DNA of 64,000 bases from Sipunculus nudus (lineage: Eukaryota; Annelida; Sipuncula; Golfingiida; Sipunculidae), in assembly GCA_026874595.1 (NCBI GenBank), contig CM049314.1, positions 1,449,318 through 1,513,317 of the forward strand, read 5' to 3'. This document shows positions 34,600-46,479 of this stretch, piece after piece; the stretch's first letter is position 1, and the number at the start of each line of letters is the position of its first letter. The position numbers and the translations under genes are program-made. The notes beneath the pieces were generated by a model that ran no database searches, had not been told where the DNA came from, and worked only from the letters and a program-made list of their open reading frames with translations.

Positions 34600-35850
34600 T
34601 TTTCTGTCTTACCTGCGTAGAGGAGTTAAGGCGAAAGTGGTGAACCGCTCATCGCAACACCGAGGAGGATGGTGTTATTGCCCATTCCATGGATAGGGCC
34701 CTGAAAAACAATTACAAGTATTTTACATGTTTAATGAATAATTGCAAAAACGGCCTACATTTTTAAATCTTACTAAAATCTTGTTTCTTTAAAAATTATT
34801 TATTCTAAATTATACAATTTATTATGATTTTCATTATCTTATTACAAGTACACATTTTCTAACTTTGAATCGTCATTATTGTCTTCTTTTTGTCCTGGCG
34901 GGGAAAAAAAACCTGTACCCGATATTATAAACGTTGCCATAACTTTTACATGCAGTTACTTCTATATGCGACTATATATTTCGTGTCAGTTTCATAATCA
35001 AATAATAAGTAGTTGAATTAGGGGAGAGAGGGAGAGAGAGGGAGAGAGACAGACGAAAATCGCTAACCTGTGTTGCACCCTTTGCGCCATAGTCCAGTTG
35101 CCTCCTTGTACAATGTTGCAGCAAGTCTGATTCCAGTTTTCACCAGATTGTTCGGGATGTTTTCTTCAGTTCCTTTCCTTATGTTTCGGTCTTTTCCATC
35201 CACTTTGCCTTGATTGGTGCGAAGTCCTATGGCCCTTAACCCCCTTTGTACTTTTGTTTTAATTGTAGCCCATCCTTCCCAGCAACGACCTACCCCAAGT
35301 CTTTGTTATCTCTATGCTGCCTTCATTCGAGACCAGCCGGTGCCGCGCGAATTATCCAACAAGGTAATAATGACAAGGTAAAAAGGTGGGGTTTTATAGT
35401 CTGATATCACCGACGATGTCAGTCTCATCCGACTGTACACTTTGACTTCTTGGTCTTTTCGGCTTGTTCATTCTAGTAGCCTTTCTCAACTCCCTGGGGA
35501 TTTTTTTTTATTGTTGCGCATGCGCTACTGTGATGGCTGCTTTTTATATCTGCTCTGCATTTTGCCGAAGTTTTAGTTGATAAAACCTTATACAGCCCAG
35601 GTTTTACTCCATACAAGGACTTTACAATATCGGGACAATATACACTCTTTACCGGGTGAGTTTTATTTGATGATTTAAACAAAAATCACAGAGATATTGT
35701 TCAAGTCAGATCGCACCCAAAACAAAGTAAACCAAGATGGCTTCCATTTAAACAAACTGGTCTGTTTATTCTGATATCAAGATATTTATTATTTAGACTT
35801 ATGATATCTGATACATCAGTTAAAACATCAACCAAATGTTATCCATGAGG
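34600..35850. other. Spacer upstream of the CR1 element
   Basis: No gene recognised. It contains a GA-rich microsatellite at about 35022-35058 (GGGAGAGAGGGAGAGAGAGG). Confidence 0.4.
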
Positions 35851-36041
35851 GTATAACCCGTGTATTTTAGACTTCAATCAGATATAAGGACATTTGTGGT
35901 GTTATACACATCACAAAAGAATTATTGCGTCGTCGATTCCAGCCTGTTGACAACACCTAATCCCGCATATTTACCTCCACGACGTCATTCACGGCGTCAA
36001 TCACAATACGTGTTGGCTCGTCAGGGCCTGAACGGGGGATC

Positions 36042-36824
36042 ATGAACGACTCGCTCATTCGCGCTGCAAGACTCAAAAGGGACTCCGTTGAGCCCTCACT
36101 ATTAAAAGCCCATGGTGATCTTTGTGAGAAAATCAAAGCTGAGTGGATGGCAAAAGTAAATAAAATGACTTTACATGAAACCAACATATTTACCAAAAAC
36201 AAATGTCTACGAGATATCCGTAGTAAACTTTCAAAATTAAATAATGTTCCAGATGAGGTAAGAAATTGTGATAGTTGGTTCATGGCAAACGGAATTGCCA
36301 ACACCGTGAGTGAACGGAAGCAGGCATTAGCAAAGCAGTCCGTGTGCCCTAGAACAGATGATAATTCTTCTGCAGCCAGTCAACGAAAGTCAAAGAATAC
36401 TCGCAGCTCGATAAAACGAAAATCCTTAACTAGTGTCCCGTCGACAGCTGGTCAAGTATTAATCTCCGCTGACCAGACATCATCATCTCCTGTGTTATCT
36501 ACATCGGCGGGATCGAACCAAAATACTGCCAGTGCTGCTCTGAATACTCAGAGTAAATCTAATGACAATACTTCGATTCCAGAGCAAAGAAATGTTTATT
36601 GTTCTTATAAGTGTATCTACAGCAAAAAACATAGTGACCAATCTATGGTGCAATGTACTTTATGTGTTAAGTGGTTCCACTGGAACTGCACTGGCGACCT
36701 AGAAAGTGAATACCCTACCGTTTGGACTTGCCCCACTTGTCGTGTTCTTCCAGAAACGGTAAACGCAATAAACATCAAACTTGAAAAGCTCCTGGTATTA
36801 CATTCAGATCTACATAAGGTATGA
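36042..36824 (+). CDS. CR1 ORF1, PHD-finger protein (5' part)
   Basis: 260 codons. The first half is basic and Ser-rich. The C-terminal part from about residue 186 has the Cys/His pattern C-x3-C..MVQCTLCVKWFHWNCTG..WTCPTC, a PHD-type finger as described for CR1 ORF1 proteins. The frame stops at 36822-36824 before the esterase-like block, so ORF1 is probably interrupted. It would act as an RNA-binding or chaperone-type partner of ORF2. Confidence 0.75.
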   Translation: MNDSLIRAARLKRDSVEPSLLKAHGDLCEKIKAEWMAKVNKMTLHETNIFTKNKCLRDIRSKLSKLNNVPDEVRNCDSWFMANGIANTVSERKQALAKQSVCPRTDDNSSAASQRKSKNTRSSIKRKSLTSVPSTAGQVLISADQTSSSPVLSTSAGSNQNTASAALNTQSKSNDNTSIPEQRNVYCSYKCIYSKKHSDQSMVQCTLCVKWFHWNCTGDLESEYPTVWTCPTCRVLPETVNAINIKLEKLLVLHSDLHKV

Positions 36825-37104
36825 TCGCATAAAACTCATGAATGTGACAGACTTAGAGAGGAAAACTCCTAGCTTAAACAACAACTGGTGAATGGAACCC
36901 ATCACCACGAATCATCGAACTCCTGTCAATCATATATCACCATTGATCGCACTTCGGACGCATCAAACATCATACCCTCCGACGACGATGGGCCTGGTGA
37001 TATGTCTTGATGACACAACGTGTTCTACATCAGAATCGTCTTTATCTGATTATGAAGGTGATGTCTCTTTCCAGGAATGTGAGCTAGCCAGTGCTCCTTA
37101 GCCA

Positions 37105-37690
37105 GTGAATACATCCCACCATTCTACACCAATTATCGCCCAGCGTGGAAACCCGACGACTATAGAACATCTTCGTTCCAAATCGTCCTTGGGTCTCACT
37201 ATTCTTGGTGATTCCATGACGAAAAGACTTGACATCAATGCAATACAAAAGACCACACATGTTTCTATTCGTAAAAACTCCAAATGTTACACAATCGATC
37301 AGTCTAACGTCAGCTAACGTCTCTGATGATGCGGTGCTAGTACATGTTGGCACAAATCACATAGAACATGAATCTGCTCATGACATCATTAAGACTCTCA
37401 GAGAACTAGAAGAAATCTTGAAAAATAACGCAAATGTTAAATATATCATATTCAGTTCCGTTGTAGCTAGGAAGTGTGCATCATATGAAGCCAGGAAAAT
37501 AAGATTAGTTAACGCTGCCATAGAGGTTATGTGAGGTTATGTGGAAATAACAAATGGTCATATCTTGACAATATCAATATTGATTGTTCACACATTAGTC
37601 GGGATGGGGTACACTTGAACAAACGGGGATGTAGAGTTCTACACAGCAATTTTGCACATCTCATAGACTTGCTTGTCATATTCATAATGG
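37105..37690 (+). pseudogene. CR1 ORF1 esterase-like (SGNH) region, frameshifted
   Basis: Contains LGLTILGDSMTKRLD (GDS block) in one frame and VLVHVGTNHIEHESAHDI and IIFSSVVAR in another, with RDGVHLNKRG-like HLN sequence near 37605. These are the blocks of SGNH/GDSL-type esterases known from CR1 ORF1. A frameshift near 37300 and a stop at 37532 break it. Confidence 0.7.
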
Positions 37691-37788
37691 TACAGAATCA
37701 ATTGAGTTAGTTTAGCGATGAAAACTCCACGTCATTCAACCTACCTACCGTACTCAATAACGACCCAAAGCTTCCGATAATAAATAAC

Positions 37789-38796
37789 GTGTACTCATTA
37801 GCTGATGAGTTGCCCAGCTTATTAGAAGCTAAGGGTACAATTTTGGCGCATCTTAATGTACGCAGTTTAATACCGAAAGTTGATGAGATTCGCCAAATGT
37901 GCTTTCGTTTCAGGCCACATGTTTTAGCTTTAACCGAGTCTTGGCTTGACAAACATGTACTTGATTCTGAGGTGTCCATCGAACTTTATGTGCATTTTAG
38001 ACACGACAGACACCGACATGGCGGAGGTGTAATTATGTATATTTTAACATCCCTAAAACCGCAAGTATTTCAGCCAGTGTTTGGAAGCATTAAAAGTGTA
38101 TGGGTGAAAATTTCTCTCGGGATGAAAACTATTTTAATAGGATCCGTTTACAGGCCTCCGATTGCATCAAGTGAATATATTGATGATTTGCTAGATGTTA
38201 TTGGTCAAGCTTTTAAGATCTCTAAGTATGTCATTTTGTTAGGAGATTTTAATATTGATTACTTGCAGCCTAACAGGTTAAAATCAAGTAAACTTGATTT
38301 AGCAGAACGGTTATTTGGGATGAAACAACTAATTACTACACCTACTCGTGTTACCAAACATTCAAAAACATTGATAGACCTTATTTATACATCCAATCCT
38401 GAAATGCATTACAGTTCTAAAGTTTACCAGTTGACCCTGAGTGATCACTTTTTAACGGCAACAATTTTAAAGAAACAAAATGATGAAAAGAAGAATCCAA
38501 AATATGTACACTGTCGTAACTTAAGACTTTTTAACAAGGATAAATTCATTCAAGAAATATGTTCATCTTTTTTCATGTCATCTTTAATTCCTAACATGAC
38601 TGATCTTAATTTGGCATGGAAGATTTGGCAATCTGAATTTGAAAAAAACTGCAATAATAATGCTCCGTTCTACAAACGACGAGTAAAATCTACCCCCAAT
38701 AGATGGGTGACTGATAAAATACTAAATTTAATATATGCACGCGAATTTGCGAATAAAAAAGCAAGACGGACAAACAGTGCTTCTGACTGGAATTAA
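37789..38796 (+). CDS. CR1 ORF2, endonuclease part
   Basis: 335 codons with the APE-type order: LAHLNVRSL, LALTESWLD, HRHGGGVIMYI, GSVYRPP, ILLGDFNID, TRVTKHSKTLIDLIYTS and LTLSDHFL. It nicks target DNA to prime reverse transcription. The frame ends at a TAA at 38797, but homology continues in the same frame beyond it (YRRLRNTVTREIRKNRSRYY), so this is a premature stop within ORF2. Confidence 0.85.
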   Translation: MYSLADELPSLLEAKGTILAHLNVRSLIPKVDEIRQMCFRFRPHVLALTESWLDKHVLDSEVSIELYVHFRHDRHRHGGGVIMYILTSLKPQVFQPVFGSIKSVWVKISLGMKTILIGSVYRPPIASSEYIDDLLDVIGQAFKISKYVILLGDFNIDYLQPNRLKSSKLDLAERLFGMKQLITTPTRVTKHSKTLIDLIYTSNPEMHYSSKVYQLTLSDHFLTATILKKQNDEKKNPKYVHCRNLRLFNKDKFIQEICSSFFMSSLIPNMTDLNLAWKIWQSEFEKNCNNNAPFYKRRVKSTPNRWVTDKILNLIYAREFANKKARRTNSASDWN

Positions 38797-40602
38797 TATA
38801 GACGTCTTCGTAATACCGTTACTCGTGAAATTCGCAAAAATCGCTCTCGATACTATTCTGACCTAATTCGTTCAAACGTCTCTAAACCTAGTACAATTTG
38901 GAAGGCGCTAAAGCACGTAATCCCTTCAAATAAGAACACGCAAAAAACAAATACTGATATCGACTGTGATAAATTCAACGATTTCTTTAGTTCTGTGGGA
39001 AAACTTATAAATGAAGATTTCCAAGGGAAATTTGAAACAAATTCGTTTATTATCAATTCTTCTGCAAAAACGTTCTATTTTCCTCGTGTTTCTATGCGTT
39101 TTGTCCATTCTGGTTTAATGGAATTAGATGCAACATTAAAGGATGATGTGTAAGGGATGTCTGGAATCTTTTTTATTAAAATAGCTTCATCTGTAATTTC
39201 TCCATGCTTGGCTCATCTGTTTCATCTTTCTCTTTCAACTGGCATTGTTCCTCAGGACTGGAAAACTGCGCGTATCACTCCAATTTTCAAGGGTTCTAGT
39301 ACCAAGTGTGACCCTACCAATTATCGTCCTATTTCCGTCACTGGACATGTCCCAAAAAATTTTAGAACATTTTGTAAAATGCCATGTTGTCGCATACCTT
39401 AATAAAAATCAAATGCTTACTGATAAACAGTTCGCATACCTACCAAATCGATCAACTCATTTAGACTTACATACGCTAGTCGATGAATGTCTTACTAACC
39501 TTGATAATAATAACATTACAGCTGCGTGCTTTATGGACATAAGGAAGGGTTTTGACAGCCTCGATCATTCTATACTGTTCGAAAAACTCCAGAAGTATGG
39601 AATAGAAAATGTAGAGCTCGCGTGGTTCAATTCTTATTTATCCGACAGGCGCCAGTTCGTTTCCTCCTGTGGTTCAATTTAGAAAACTTCTACCGTAAAC
39701 ATCGGTACTCCCCAAGGCACAGTACTAGGGCCTATACTATTTCTTTTTTATATGAATGATTTCCCGAGCTATATGAATAATAAGTGTATACTTTATGCTG
39801 ACGATATCACACTGCTTACCTGTGCTGATTCCGCCGATAATGCAATCAGCCATTCATAAAGCAAGATTAACATGGCCCTAAAATGGTTCAGAGTAAATCA
39901 TTTATGTATCAACCCTGTTAAATCGAGTATTGTGATATTTAGCCATAATTCTCATTTTCCAAAAACATTAACATTAATAATGTTACGTTAATTCCCGAAA
40001 ATAACACGAAACTTTTGGGTTTAATCGTCGACTCCCGCTTAAAATAGAAGGATCATGTAGATTATATTTACGATAAACTTATCACAAAATTACATGTCCT
40101 TTACTGACTTAGCAAGTTTCTTCAAACACCAACTCTAAAACTTATATAACATTCTCTTATTCAAAGCCATGTTGATTACTGTATTTCTGTTTGGGGTGGA
40201 TGCTCGAAAACGTACAAGTCAAAAATCCAGAGACTCCAAAACAAAGCTGCCCGTATTGTTATAAAAAACTTCGATATAAATACTTCTCCAGCATCATTAA
40301 TAATTCAGTTAGGTTGGATGACCGTGGAACAGAGATATCGCTTTTTTGTAAATCTTTTAGTTTTCAAATGTTTATTTGGTGATGCACCTCCTACTTTTAG
40401 ACATGGTCTCAAATATGCACGTAACCCACACAATACACGACACACGACCAGTGGCAATCTTGCCATCATAAAACCGAGAACTGATAGATTTAAATCAAGC
40501 TTTCTTTACTCAGACCCGCATTACTGGAATCAACTTCCCAATAATTTAAGACACGTAACTGATGTTAAGCGTTTTAAACAACTATATAAATCCTTTTTAT
40601 GA
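38797..40602 (+). pseudogene. CR1 ORF2, reverse transcriptase and C-terminal part, broken
   Basis: Same frame as the endonuclease until about 39350 (SLSTGIVPQDWKTARITPIF, DPTNYRPIS) with a stop at 39151. It then shifts by one to LTDKQFAYLPNRSTHLDL, AACFMDIRKGFDSLDHSIL, GTPQGTVLGPILF and LYADDITLL (39791-39805). More stops follow (for example after GGSI-type SCGSI at 39680), then the C-terminal tail (40318-40602: HNTRHTTSGNLAII, YWNQLPNNLRHV). All RT motifs are recognisable, but no intact protein could be made. Confidence 0.85.
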
Positions 40603-40954
40603 CGATTTCCATGTTTCAAAATCAGAATTTTAGTTACTCGACCTTTATAATTGTATATGATTACATTTGTATCATATGTAGCAATCTATATGTTTTAAAT
40701 ATGTGTATGTTTAGATCGTTGTTTAAAACATTTTATTTTATTTTCAATGACTATTTTAATATGAGTATGTAATGTATATATCTTTGTCAATGTATATTTC
40801 TCTATGATATTTCCTGGACCCCATCGAAAAACAGCTGAACATGCTGAATGGGCCATCCTGGTAAAATATATGTATAAATAAATACAACCCAAGCAGCCAT
40901 ATCAGGCGCTAGAAGGTTATACGTTCTAGATTTTCCTTCCTCCAATGACCAGTA

Positions 40955-41125
40955 CCCATTCACTCCTGGGTCGAGAGAGCGCACCCTTGTGGTTAAGACT
41001 CTGCCTAGCGGTCACAAATCCAGCGCCCTTAACAATTACGCCACCACGCCCCACAACAATGTCCTCGGCAGCTGCCATCACTACCCAAGTGTTGAATATG
41101 GCACAATTTTCTTTTACAGCTTTTA
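40955..41125 (-). mobile_element. Possible tRNA-derived SINE remnant
   Basis: The reverse complement of 40985-41043 reads TGGCGTAATTGTTAAGGGCG and CTGGATTTGTGACC, very like a tRNA D-arm and anticodon arm with box A. No box B is evident, so it is a remnant at best. Confidence 0.4.
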
Positions 41126-41243
41126 TGTAGAGCTCGACCTATAGCATACATAAAAAGAACTGTTCGGTACACAATTTGTATGAAATCGTATGTATGAGTG
41201 TAAAATAACACTAAAATTACACTAGCATTTTACTAGCAAATAC

Positions 41244-41246
<3 letters not shown>

Positions 41247-41283
<37 letters not shown>
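41247..41283. repeat. (TA)n microsatellite
   Basis: Pure TA dinucleotide run about 330 bp before the open frame of fucosyltransferase copy 1. Confidence 0.95.
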
Positions 41284-41286
<3 letters not shown>

Positions 41287-41362
41287 ATCTCCGACATTAT
41301 GGGGATTAATTTACTTTGTAAGGTACTCATCGAATCACTCATCGAATTCACCATGTGTGTTT

Positions 41363-41535
41363 GATCATTTTGGCGGGCCCCATAAATGATATAAACACGT
41401 AAGCACTAATAAAACGAACAAACTGTGTGTGATGGGAGCGGCGTTTTCTGGTCTATATTTATAAAAGTGTCAAGGGGTTATCTTTAGAAAAAGTTGCCAG
41501 ATATCGGGATTAGCACCTTTAACCTTAATATTGCC
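41363..41535 (+). repeat. Dispersed repeat R1, copy 2, in the 5' flank of fucosyltransferase copy 1
   Basis: TGATCATTTTGGCGGGCCCC...ATATAAACACG...TTTTCTGGTCTATATTTATAAAAG...CAAGGGGTTATCTTTAG...TTAGCACCTTTAACCTTAATAT matches 18700-18860 block by block. It ends a few bases before the open frame and may supply promoter or 5'UTR sequence to the gene. Confidence 0.65.
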
Positions 41536-41701
41536 CTTATGAATGTCAGTTTATATGTCTGCTTATCTGTTTTACATATTGTCGATACTCGTACGTTATC
41601 ATTTGCTTTCAGAACTTCAAACCCTGAAGAATAATTACCATTCAAAAAAAGACCCAGCTTTGGTAGTATTTTTTAATCATACTCCTGAGGACACAAGCGC
41701 C

Positions 41702-42682
41702 ATGGAGCGGATATTTTGGAAATTACGACGAGGGCGCCTGATTATGATGTTGACTGTTTCAGTGCTGGCCGGGCAGCTGTTCCTATGGCATCATAAAAGT
41801 GAAATGATAAACGTTTATGACAGGTTTATGTCATCCAGTCGCCCGGTGTTTATCGATCCAAAGAACATACCAAGAACGTTGTATATAACATCAGATATTC
41901 GAGACGGGAGGCGCCTTGGGAACCAAATGTTTAACTATGCAGCATTGATTGGTATAGCTAAAAGAAATAACATGGTGCCAGTTTTCCAGGAAAACGCCAA
42001 AATAAATGAAATTTTTAAAATTAATATAAGAGGTACAGGGAATTTTTCAGAGTTTGGTCCCTATTTGCAGTATTATGAACAACCGAGATGTTACGATTCT
42101 CACACGGAACACTTGCCAAAGATAAATATAATGCTTCAGGGTTATTATCAGTCATATCGATACTTCGAGGATGTGACCAATGCTGTAAAAGAACAGTTAA
42201 GTTTCCACGACGAGATCGCGAGCCAAGCCAAGAAATATATGCTGACCATAATACCAGAAAACATGCGCGATCAGTCGATTGTCAAAGTAGGGGTTCACGT
42301 TCGTCGAGGTGACATGGCCGAGTCGGAGAAATTTAAATCAGGAATTCCTGGCCCAGAATATTTTCACAGAGCCATGAATTACTTTCGTGGGAGGTACAAG
42401 AAAGTCCTGTTTATAGTGTGTAGTACGGATATAAACTGGTGTCAGCATTATCTCAAAGGTCCCGACGTTGTTTTCTCACAGAGTGGATCTGCAGGAACAG
42501 ATCTAGCAATTTTGGCGAAGTGTCAGAACACATTAATGTCAGTTGGGACATTCGGATGGTGGGCAGCTTGGTTCGCTAATGGAACTACAATTTACTACAA
42601 CTTCATGGGGTCAGCCAGACAGTTACAGTATGCGACGCGGCGGAGACCATACTTCATTAAGCAATGGATCCCAATGATGTAA
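41702..42682 (+). CDS. Alpha-1,2-fucosyltransferase (GT11 family), copy 1
   Basis: About 326 residues if started at 41702. GT11 enzymes transfer fucose from GDP-fucose to galactose on glycans, normally in the Golgi. A short cytosolic tail is followed by a membrane anchor (about residues 12-29), a stem, and the catalytic domain with LGNQMFNYA (72-80), LQGYYQSYRYF (145-155), the GDP-fucose-binding HVRRGD (199-204) and SVGTFGWWAAW (280-290). N-glycosylation sequons occur at NFS and NGT. The frame is open from 41543, but 41702 is preferred: it has a strong context (GCCATGG), it aligns with the start of copy 2, and TTTGCTTTCAG near 41611 looks like the acceptor of a 5'UTR intron. No frame damage is visible. 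Confidence 0.9.
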   Translation: MERIFWKLRRGRLIMMLTVSVLAGQLFLWHHKSEMINVYDRFMSSSRPVFIDPKNIPRTLYITSDIRDGRRLGNQMFNYAALIGIAKRNNMVPVFQENAKINEIFKINIRGTGNFSEFGPYLQYYEQPRCYDSHTEHLPKINIMLQGYYQSYRYFEDVTNAVKEQLSFHDEIASQAKKYMLTIIPENMRDQSIVKVGVHVRRGDMAESEKFKSGIPGPEYFHRAMNYFRGRYKKVLFIVCSTDINWCQHYLKGPDVVFSQSGSAGTDLAILAKCQNTLMSVGTFGWWAAWFANGTTIYYNFMGSARQLQYATRRRPYFIKQWIPMM

Positions 42683-44220
42683 AAACAGTTCTTTTCGAGC
42701 GGAGTTAGTTTTTCTGTTAAGCGGACTTCACTATGAGATTTCCACAGATTTTTTGGGTGAAAATGTCGAAAAAAGTACGAAGGCTTTCACAAAAAAAATG
42801 TCTGTCATGACAATTCGTAACTTAGGAATAGAAGGAAATCATAGCGTCCAAAATTTAAAATGTGCGTTTAAAAGAAAATTGCCATGTATCAAATCACAGC
42901 CAGTGTGGATTGACAAAGATTTGCACCTTTTGTGGACAAGTAAACAGGTTACTCGCTTGTGTGTGAGTGTTGTCCTTTCCTGCTATTCGAGAAGATTGTG
43001 GCTGCAAATCGTTGGAAATCATGCCATATTGTAGCTTAGTTAGTCTGAACAAAGCCGTATGCATTATATTACAATTTCTCAGCCAAAGATATAGCTACAG
43101 AATTTGCCTCACGATTGAAATGTTATTATTATTACCCACGTTATACCGAACACTGCAGCGGCTAGTAAAGTAACAACTTGGCGGGAGTTAGCGCCCCCTG
43201 TCACCGTCTAGCCGAATTGGGGCTGTTTTCTTTAGAAGTCATCAATATTGGGTTAATTAATGCAAAACTTAGTATAGCATGAATGTATAGTATTTAATGC
43301 ACAGATGTGCTTAAATGATGCTGAATTCTCTAAAATGTACACGATGTGAAACACATGATCTGTTTCATCATCATTCAATATATTCCGATCGGGGTCTTCT
43401 GAGCAGTGCTTCCCTTGGGAGGCCTCTTATGATACTACACACATTGTTACAACGGATGACTTCAGTATACATATCCTATGGACGTCGAACTATTCAACTG
43501 GTTGAGAATAAAAACGTACGTGATAAAGAGGGTGTCACAATAATATATGTTAAACCCTTATGTCTTCAGTGCTAGATAAAAGTTTCATGCTTCAATGTAT
43601 CTAAAAAATAACAACAGCTGTCTCTTTATTTTTTCGGTATATCTACTGTTGTCCTGTATAGCATCTAGACAGATATTTAAGTGTTCTAGTAAGCAAAGAA
43701 TCTCTATGATATATGTGGCGGTGTAGTACTCCATTGTGTATCGCATGCTTATCAGTTTGTAATATACCAAGGGAACCTATAAAGCTCCTGTATATAATTT
43801 AAACATACTATTTCTTTATTATATAACCATTTACAAAAGTTATTTTGCAAGTCATAAACATCGATGCACATTTTCACCATTGACATCAACATATGTTACA
43901 AGTATATGGCTGAATGTTTGAAATTTAGTATATCCTTAGTTTAAAGAAGAAATATTAAAGCCAGCCACATGATAACCCCAACCCTCTAAGGTATGATAAC
44001 ATTATGTAAAGACATTTAAGAGAATATTTGCTGAGGAACAAAATTTCCTCAGAGTTGCCTCAAAATGTCCTCTTTACATCGCACATTTAAACTTTCCCCA
44101 ACATGGGCCATACCCTCCCCCATGCATCTGTAATTAATTCTTATAAAAACATGGCTCTAGATTTTATTCATAGGTGAAAAAAATAGATTTTTATAGGCTG
44201 TGATTAATTAGTAATTTATA
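42683..44220. other. 3' flank of fucosyltransferase copy 1
   Basis: Probable 3'UTR followed by AT-rich intergenic DNA. Open frames at 42753-43034 and 43315-43575 have no recognisable domain. A GCGCCCCCTGTCACC stretch near 43190 is reminiscent of the GGCGC-containing repeats further right. Confidence 0.4.
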
Positions 44221-44222
44221 TA

Positions 44223-44506
44223 TGTTACGGAACCTAATAACAACAGATCATGTAGTCATGACGAGCACATATTTTGTTACGGAGATAAATAAAAATCAGA
44301 TTCTATAACACTAGGCAGCGTGAAATGTCTAGGGGAATGAGTAAAGAAGTCCGTGGTTTTTTGTTAACAAATAAGTATAATTTATTAGCACGAGCGCTGT
44401 GTCGCTACACGCCATAGAAACGCCCAGGGCTTGAGCCTGACAATAATCAGAATGTCAACAGACACATGTAACACTCCTGTGTACAATAAAACAGATACCT
44501 GTAACA
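44223..44506 (-). mobile_element. Short LTR of family L (internally deleted), minus strand
   Basis: Starts TGTTACGGAACC and ends CCTGTAACA; the left part (TAACACTAGGCAGCGTGAAATG, GGTTTTTTGTTAACAAATAA) matches the 3' half of the LTRs at 25.7 and 52.3 kb. At 284 bp it lacks most of the U3-like part. No target duplication is visible (TATA versus CATG). Confidence 0.75.
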
Positions 44507-46430
44507 CATGATATACATAATTTTACATTACAACAATATAAAAAAAAAATATATATAAATGCACAATTTTTCAAATACCTTTTAACCGCCAACCCAGTAT
44601 TAGCCCCCCCCCCCCCCCCCCCCCCTTGTTTTCTGGATCCCCAACTGAAGTCTGGGGCAACGGGATTTAACCGGAAAAGAGATTATCATGTATGTAAGAG
44701 CTCAGATGGCTAGGAACACAGAATGTTACTAAGCAAACACCTTCACTACAACCTAAGTCATCATTAGCATTTATCACATTTATATATCATAGCAAAATAG
44801 ATAGGTTAGACATATCCTGAAAGATCATTTTCGTATAATCTGTTAAAATATGGTTATATCATTATATTAAAAAATATTCCACTTCATCAGTGTCTTAAAT
44901 GATCGCCACCGAGGGGTGATCGTGAATGACAAGAATGACAGGTCGAAATGTATACATATACTCATGCCAATATGTATAATGTAGATGTAAATAAAAGGTA
45001 AATGAGTGACATAATGAACATTCTTGTCCAAAGTGCATTCCTGTGAGTAACGCATGATCGATACCAGTGTTTTCGAAAGTGGAGACATCTAGTGGCTGCT
45101 CCTAGAAAAAAAATATATCACACCAAGCCAGGCTCTTTATCCAGTATGGCCGAGTTCAAGAATTACATAGAAACTATTTTTTTAATAAACCTTCAGTTAC
45201 AATGCATTTAATGCCGCTTTAAATGTGAACGCAAATAGTCTAGCAGGTTTCTTAATTTAGCTTCATGTAGGTAAGGAATAATTCGCATATTGCATTTTCT
45301 TTTCTGTAATTATATAGCTCTCTAACTCATTGTGACCAGTTAAAAATATATTTCAATAACTTAATTGTTGGGCAAATCCACAACACTCAGTGTTAGATAT
45401 TTTTTGAGCGAGTTGATCATGAACACGGGTTCATAAGACAGACCGGTAACAGTATTGCCTGCAGAAGTATAACATACCAGTATATACCTCTGTTATCAAT
45501 TACCTGCTGTATACCAACTGCCCGCCCATACTCTTATTAAAACCACGGAAGAAGCAGGAACGGCCTGTGTCCATAAAACACATGTTCACAAGCCGAACAT
45601 AACGATCAGATATATCATAGACAGCTCCATTGTCGACTAGGTGTAATATGATCGTTGGACAAAGCAGTATGGATGTATTCCTCGAAAGCAGAATCGATCT
45701 CGTTCAGTTTCTCTCGGACTATATAACTATTCATCGAGTGAAAGTTATTTGATGATATTTTCCTCCCACATTTGATATACATATTTCGGGTTACAGTATA
45801 TAGTGGTTACTACGGGGATATACAAGGGAACCTAATTTTATAGGGTTCCAGTTCCGCGTAAGGTGAGTACCATAAATTGTATACCCTCGTATATTCAACA
45901 ATGAAGTATTCAATGGCGACATCAAGGTGGTTTTTGGCTGAAGGTGCCTGTGACCCAAGTCATATGGCTATTTATATCCACTTTACATAAAAGATAAAAT
46001 GTAATACAATGGGGGGGGGGGGGCATGGCCGCCTCACATTTTAAAGAGAGGTAGTAGGCCACCTTTTGTGCCCTATTTCGGGGAATAAAACCTTTTTACG
46101 AGAAAATTGCTCAATTTCCCCCTCAGATGTTACCACAATAATATATATATTAATAATTTCAGTTTAATTCATACAACAAAAAATTTTGCGTACAAGAACA
46201 CAAAATGCGTGAACGATTTTAGTTGTTACCATTTCATCGCGCCAGGCCTTAATCCATCGTCACAGGCAATTCAAACTCTATATTTCCCCGTATACAGATA
46301 ATATTATTTAATATTTACACATGTCTTAATGGTTAACTCAAGTGCCCGCGTTAATGGGCGTTTTCCTCGGGGGGGGGGGTATGTTTTGCTAAAGTTAATA
46401 CTGTAAATGTAAGATCTTACCAAAGCAACC
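44507..46430. other. Intergenic DNA with homopolymer tracts
   Basis: Poly(C) of about 21 bases near 44606, poly(G) of 12 or more near 46012 and of 10 near 46370. No gene recognised. Confidence 0.4.
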
Positions 46431-46479
46431 CCGATCGTTGAAGAACACACCGGCGGTTATTTCGCTTTATGTACCCGTA

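Larger units (their letters stand above)
35860..40887 (+). mobile_element. Near-complete CR1-type LINE
   Basis: About 5 kb. ORF1 region (36042-37690): PHD-type zinc finger, then an SGNH/esterase-like block. ORF2 region (37789-40602): APE endonuclease, reverse transcriptase with YADD, and a C-terminal domain. The 3' end carries GAATGGGCCATCCTGGTAAA followed by ATAAATAAATAC near 40887, like other CR1/L2 tails. Only a handful of stops and frameshifts interrupt it, so it died fairly recently. The 5' boundary is not defined by any sequence mark. Confidence 0.88.

Noticed and set aside
41543-41701. N-terminal 53-codon extension of fucosyltransferase copy 1
   Set aside because: Absent from copy 2 and spans a probable intron acceptor; see the corresponding finding.
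42753-43034. 93-codon frame just after fucosyltransferase copy 1
   Set aside because: Likely 3'UTR; no family features.
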